Made by a program: the position numbers and the translations under genes. From positions 124,001 through 188,000 of the forward strand of contig SVIG01000002.1 of the NCBI GenBank assembly GCA_015071005.1: DNA of 64,000 bases, in the 5' to 3' direction. Positions 63,487-64,000 of the stretch are shown one piece after another. Position 1 is the stretch's first letter. Each line of letters starts with the position of its first letter. A model generated the notes under the pieces. That model made no database searches and had not been told where the DNA came from. It was given only the letters and a program-made list of their open reading frames with translations. Source of the stretch: Clostridiales bacterium. Its GTDB lineage: Bacteria; Bacillota; Clostridia; Christensenellales; Borkfalkiaceae.

Positions 63487-64000
63487 TCAACCTTGCATTT
63501 TTCCGATTACGTTCGAAAGGTCTTTTTGCATAGCCACGCACGCCGCGCGCGCCGCGTCGTAGTACGTGCCGCCGTTTTTCTTGTACGCGCACAAGATACC
63601 GCGCGAGTTGTTGACAACGCCGCCCAAGCCGTTCTTGCCAAAACAGCTTTTCAGCATTTCCGCATTCCCGCCTTGCGCACCGTATCCAGGGATCAAGAAA
63701 AACGTGTGATTCATCGTTTCGCGAAGTCTTGCCGCTTCCGTAGGATGAGTCGCTCCGACTACCGCGCCAACCGCCGAATAGCCGTATTTTCCGATCGTGC
63801 TTTCCCCCCATTTTTCCACCAAACCGCCTACGTATTCGTACATGGGTACGCCGTTTTCCAAAACCATATTTTGAATTTCCGCGCCCGACGGATTGGACGT
63901 CTTGACCAAAACGAAAATCCCCTTATCGTTCTTTTCGCATTGTTCCACGAAGGGCAAAATGCCGTCCGATCCAAGATAACCGTTTACCGTCACGTAGTCG
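63487..64000 (-). CDS. pyrF: Orotidine 5'-phosphate decarboxylase, group 2 (partial)
   Basis: The C-terminal 171 codons of PyrF; the 5' part lies beyond the window. The first readable residues DYVTVNGYLGSD are internal, so the GTG there is not a start. The segments LVKTSNPSGAEIQN and FFLIPGYGAQGG are typical of the longer group 2 (PRK00125-type) enzymes. Completes UMP synthesis with PyrE. Confidence 0.93.
   Translation of the reverse strand, partial: DYVTVNGYLGSDGILPFVEQCEKNDKGIFVLVKTSNPSGAEIQNMVLENGVPMYEYVGGLVEKWGESTIGKYGYSAVGAVVGATHPTEAARLRETMNHTFFLIPGYGAQGGNAEMLKSCFGKNGLGGVVNNSRGILCAYKKNGGTYYDAARAACVAMQKDLSNVIGKMQG

Overview
The window looks like a chromosomal segment of an anaerobic, Gram-positive, Clostridia-like bacterium. 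The evidence is an oxygen-sensitive pyruvate formate-lyase with its activating enzyme, an LTA-synthase-type enzyme, diaminopimelate dehydrogenase, class 1B PyrD with PyrK, an acetyl-CoA-type MetA, DUF1540 and YitT proteins, and many near-consensus TTGACA-N17-TATAAT promoters with strong AAGGAGG-type ribosome binding sites. A closer guess (an uncultured gut Christensenellales-like lineage) is inference only. No rRNA, tRNA or CRISPR array was recognised.

Layout. 0.1-4.7 kb (minus): transglutaminase-like lipoprotein, YgjP-type metallopeptidase, galE, and a CNNM/CorC membrane protein. 5-12.3 kb (minus): a complete oligopeptide ABC transporter oppA-B-C-D-F whose OppC carries a large RCC1-like propeller inserted after its first membrane helix. 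12.4-14.7 kb (plus): metY-metA methionine genes. 14.75-17.2 kb: a three-gene AT-rich islet bounded by a 67-bp direct repeat that duplicates the 3' end of metA. 17.3-20.7 kb (minus): ComEC-like metallo-beta-lactamase protein, tcdA, and a sodium symporter. 20.8-24.3 kb (minus): pflA, a thioredoxin-like gene, and a pyruvate formate-lyase split into two genes, a catalytic part and a separate 77-residue glycyl-radical domain. 24.5-29.6 kb (minus): a putative surface-glycan operon (flavin oxidoreductase, GT39-type glycosyltransferase, GtrA) ending in a secreted alkaline phosphatase. 29.8-37.6 kb (minus): rpoC and rpoB, with their own promoter. 38-41.6 kb (plus): rqcP-like S4 protein, fused ispDF, a small unknown membrane protein between two runs of mini-hairpins, and radA. 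41.7-47.3 kb (minus): ltaS-like gene with a membrane partner, ddh, purA. 47.5-54 kb: Nudix hydrolase, DUF1846 protein, a lipoprotein, PfoR-type EIIC protein, DUF1540, rplI, and yitT. 54.1-59.2 kb: a scrapyard of gene fragments followed by a roughly 4-kb mobilizable element (relaxase, a gene overlapping it in another frame, a TnpW-like small gene, a large serine recombinase) with no cargo. 59.3-64 kb: hup, trpS, and pyrE-D-K-F, with pyrF cut by the window edge.

Most genes are housekeeping. The parts that deserve attention are the OppC-RCC1 protein, the split formate-lyase, the metA-targeted islet, the overlapping gene inside the relaxase, and several families of short intergenic palindromes that gather at gene ends and around accessory genes.
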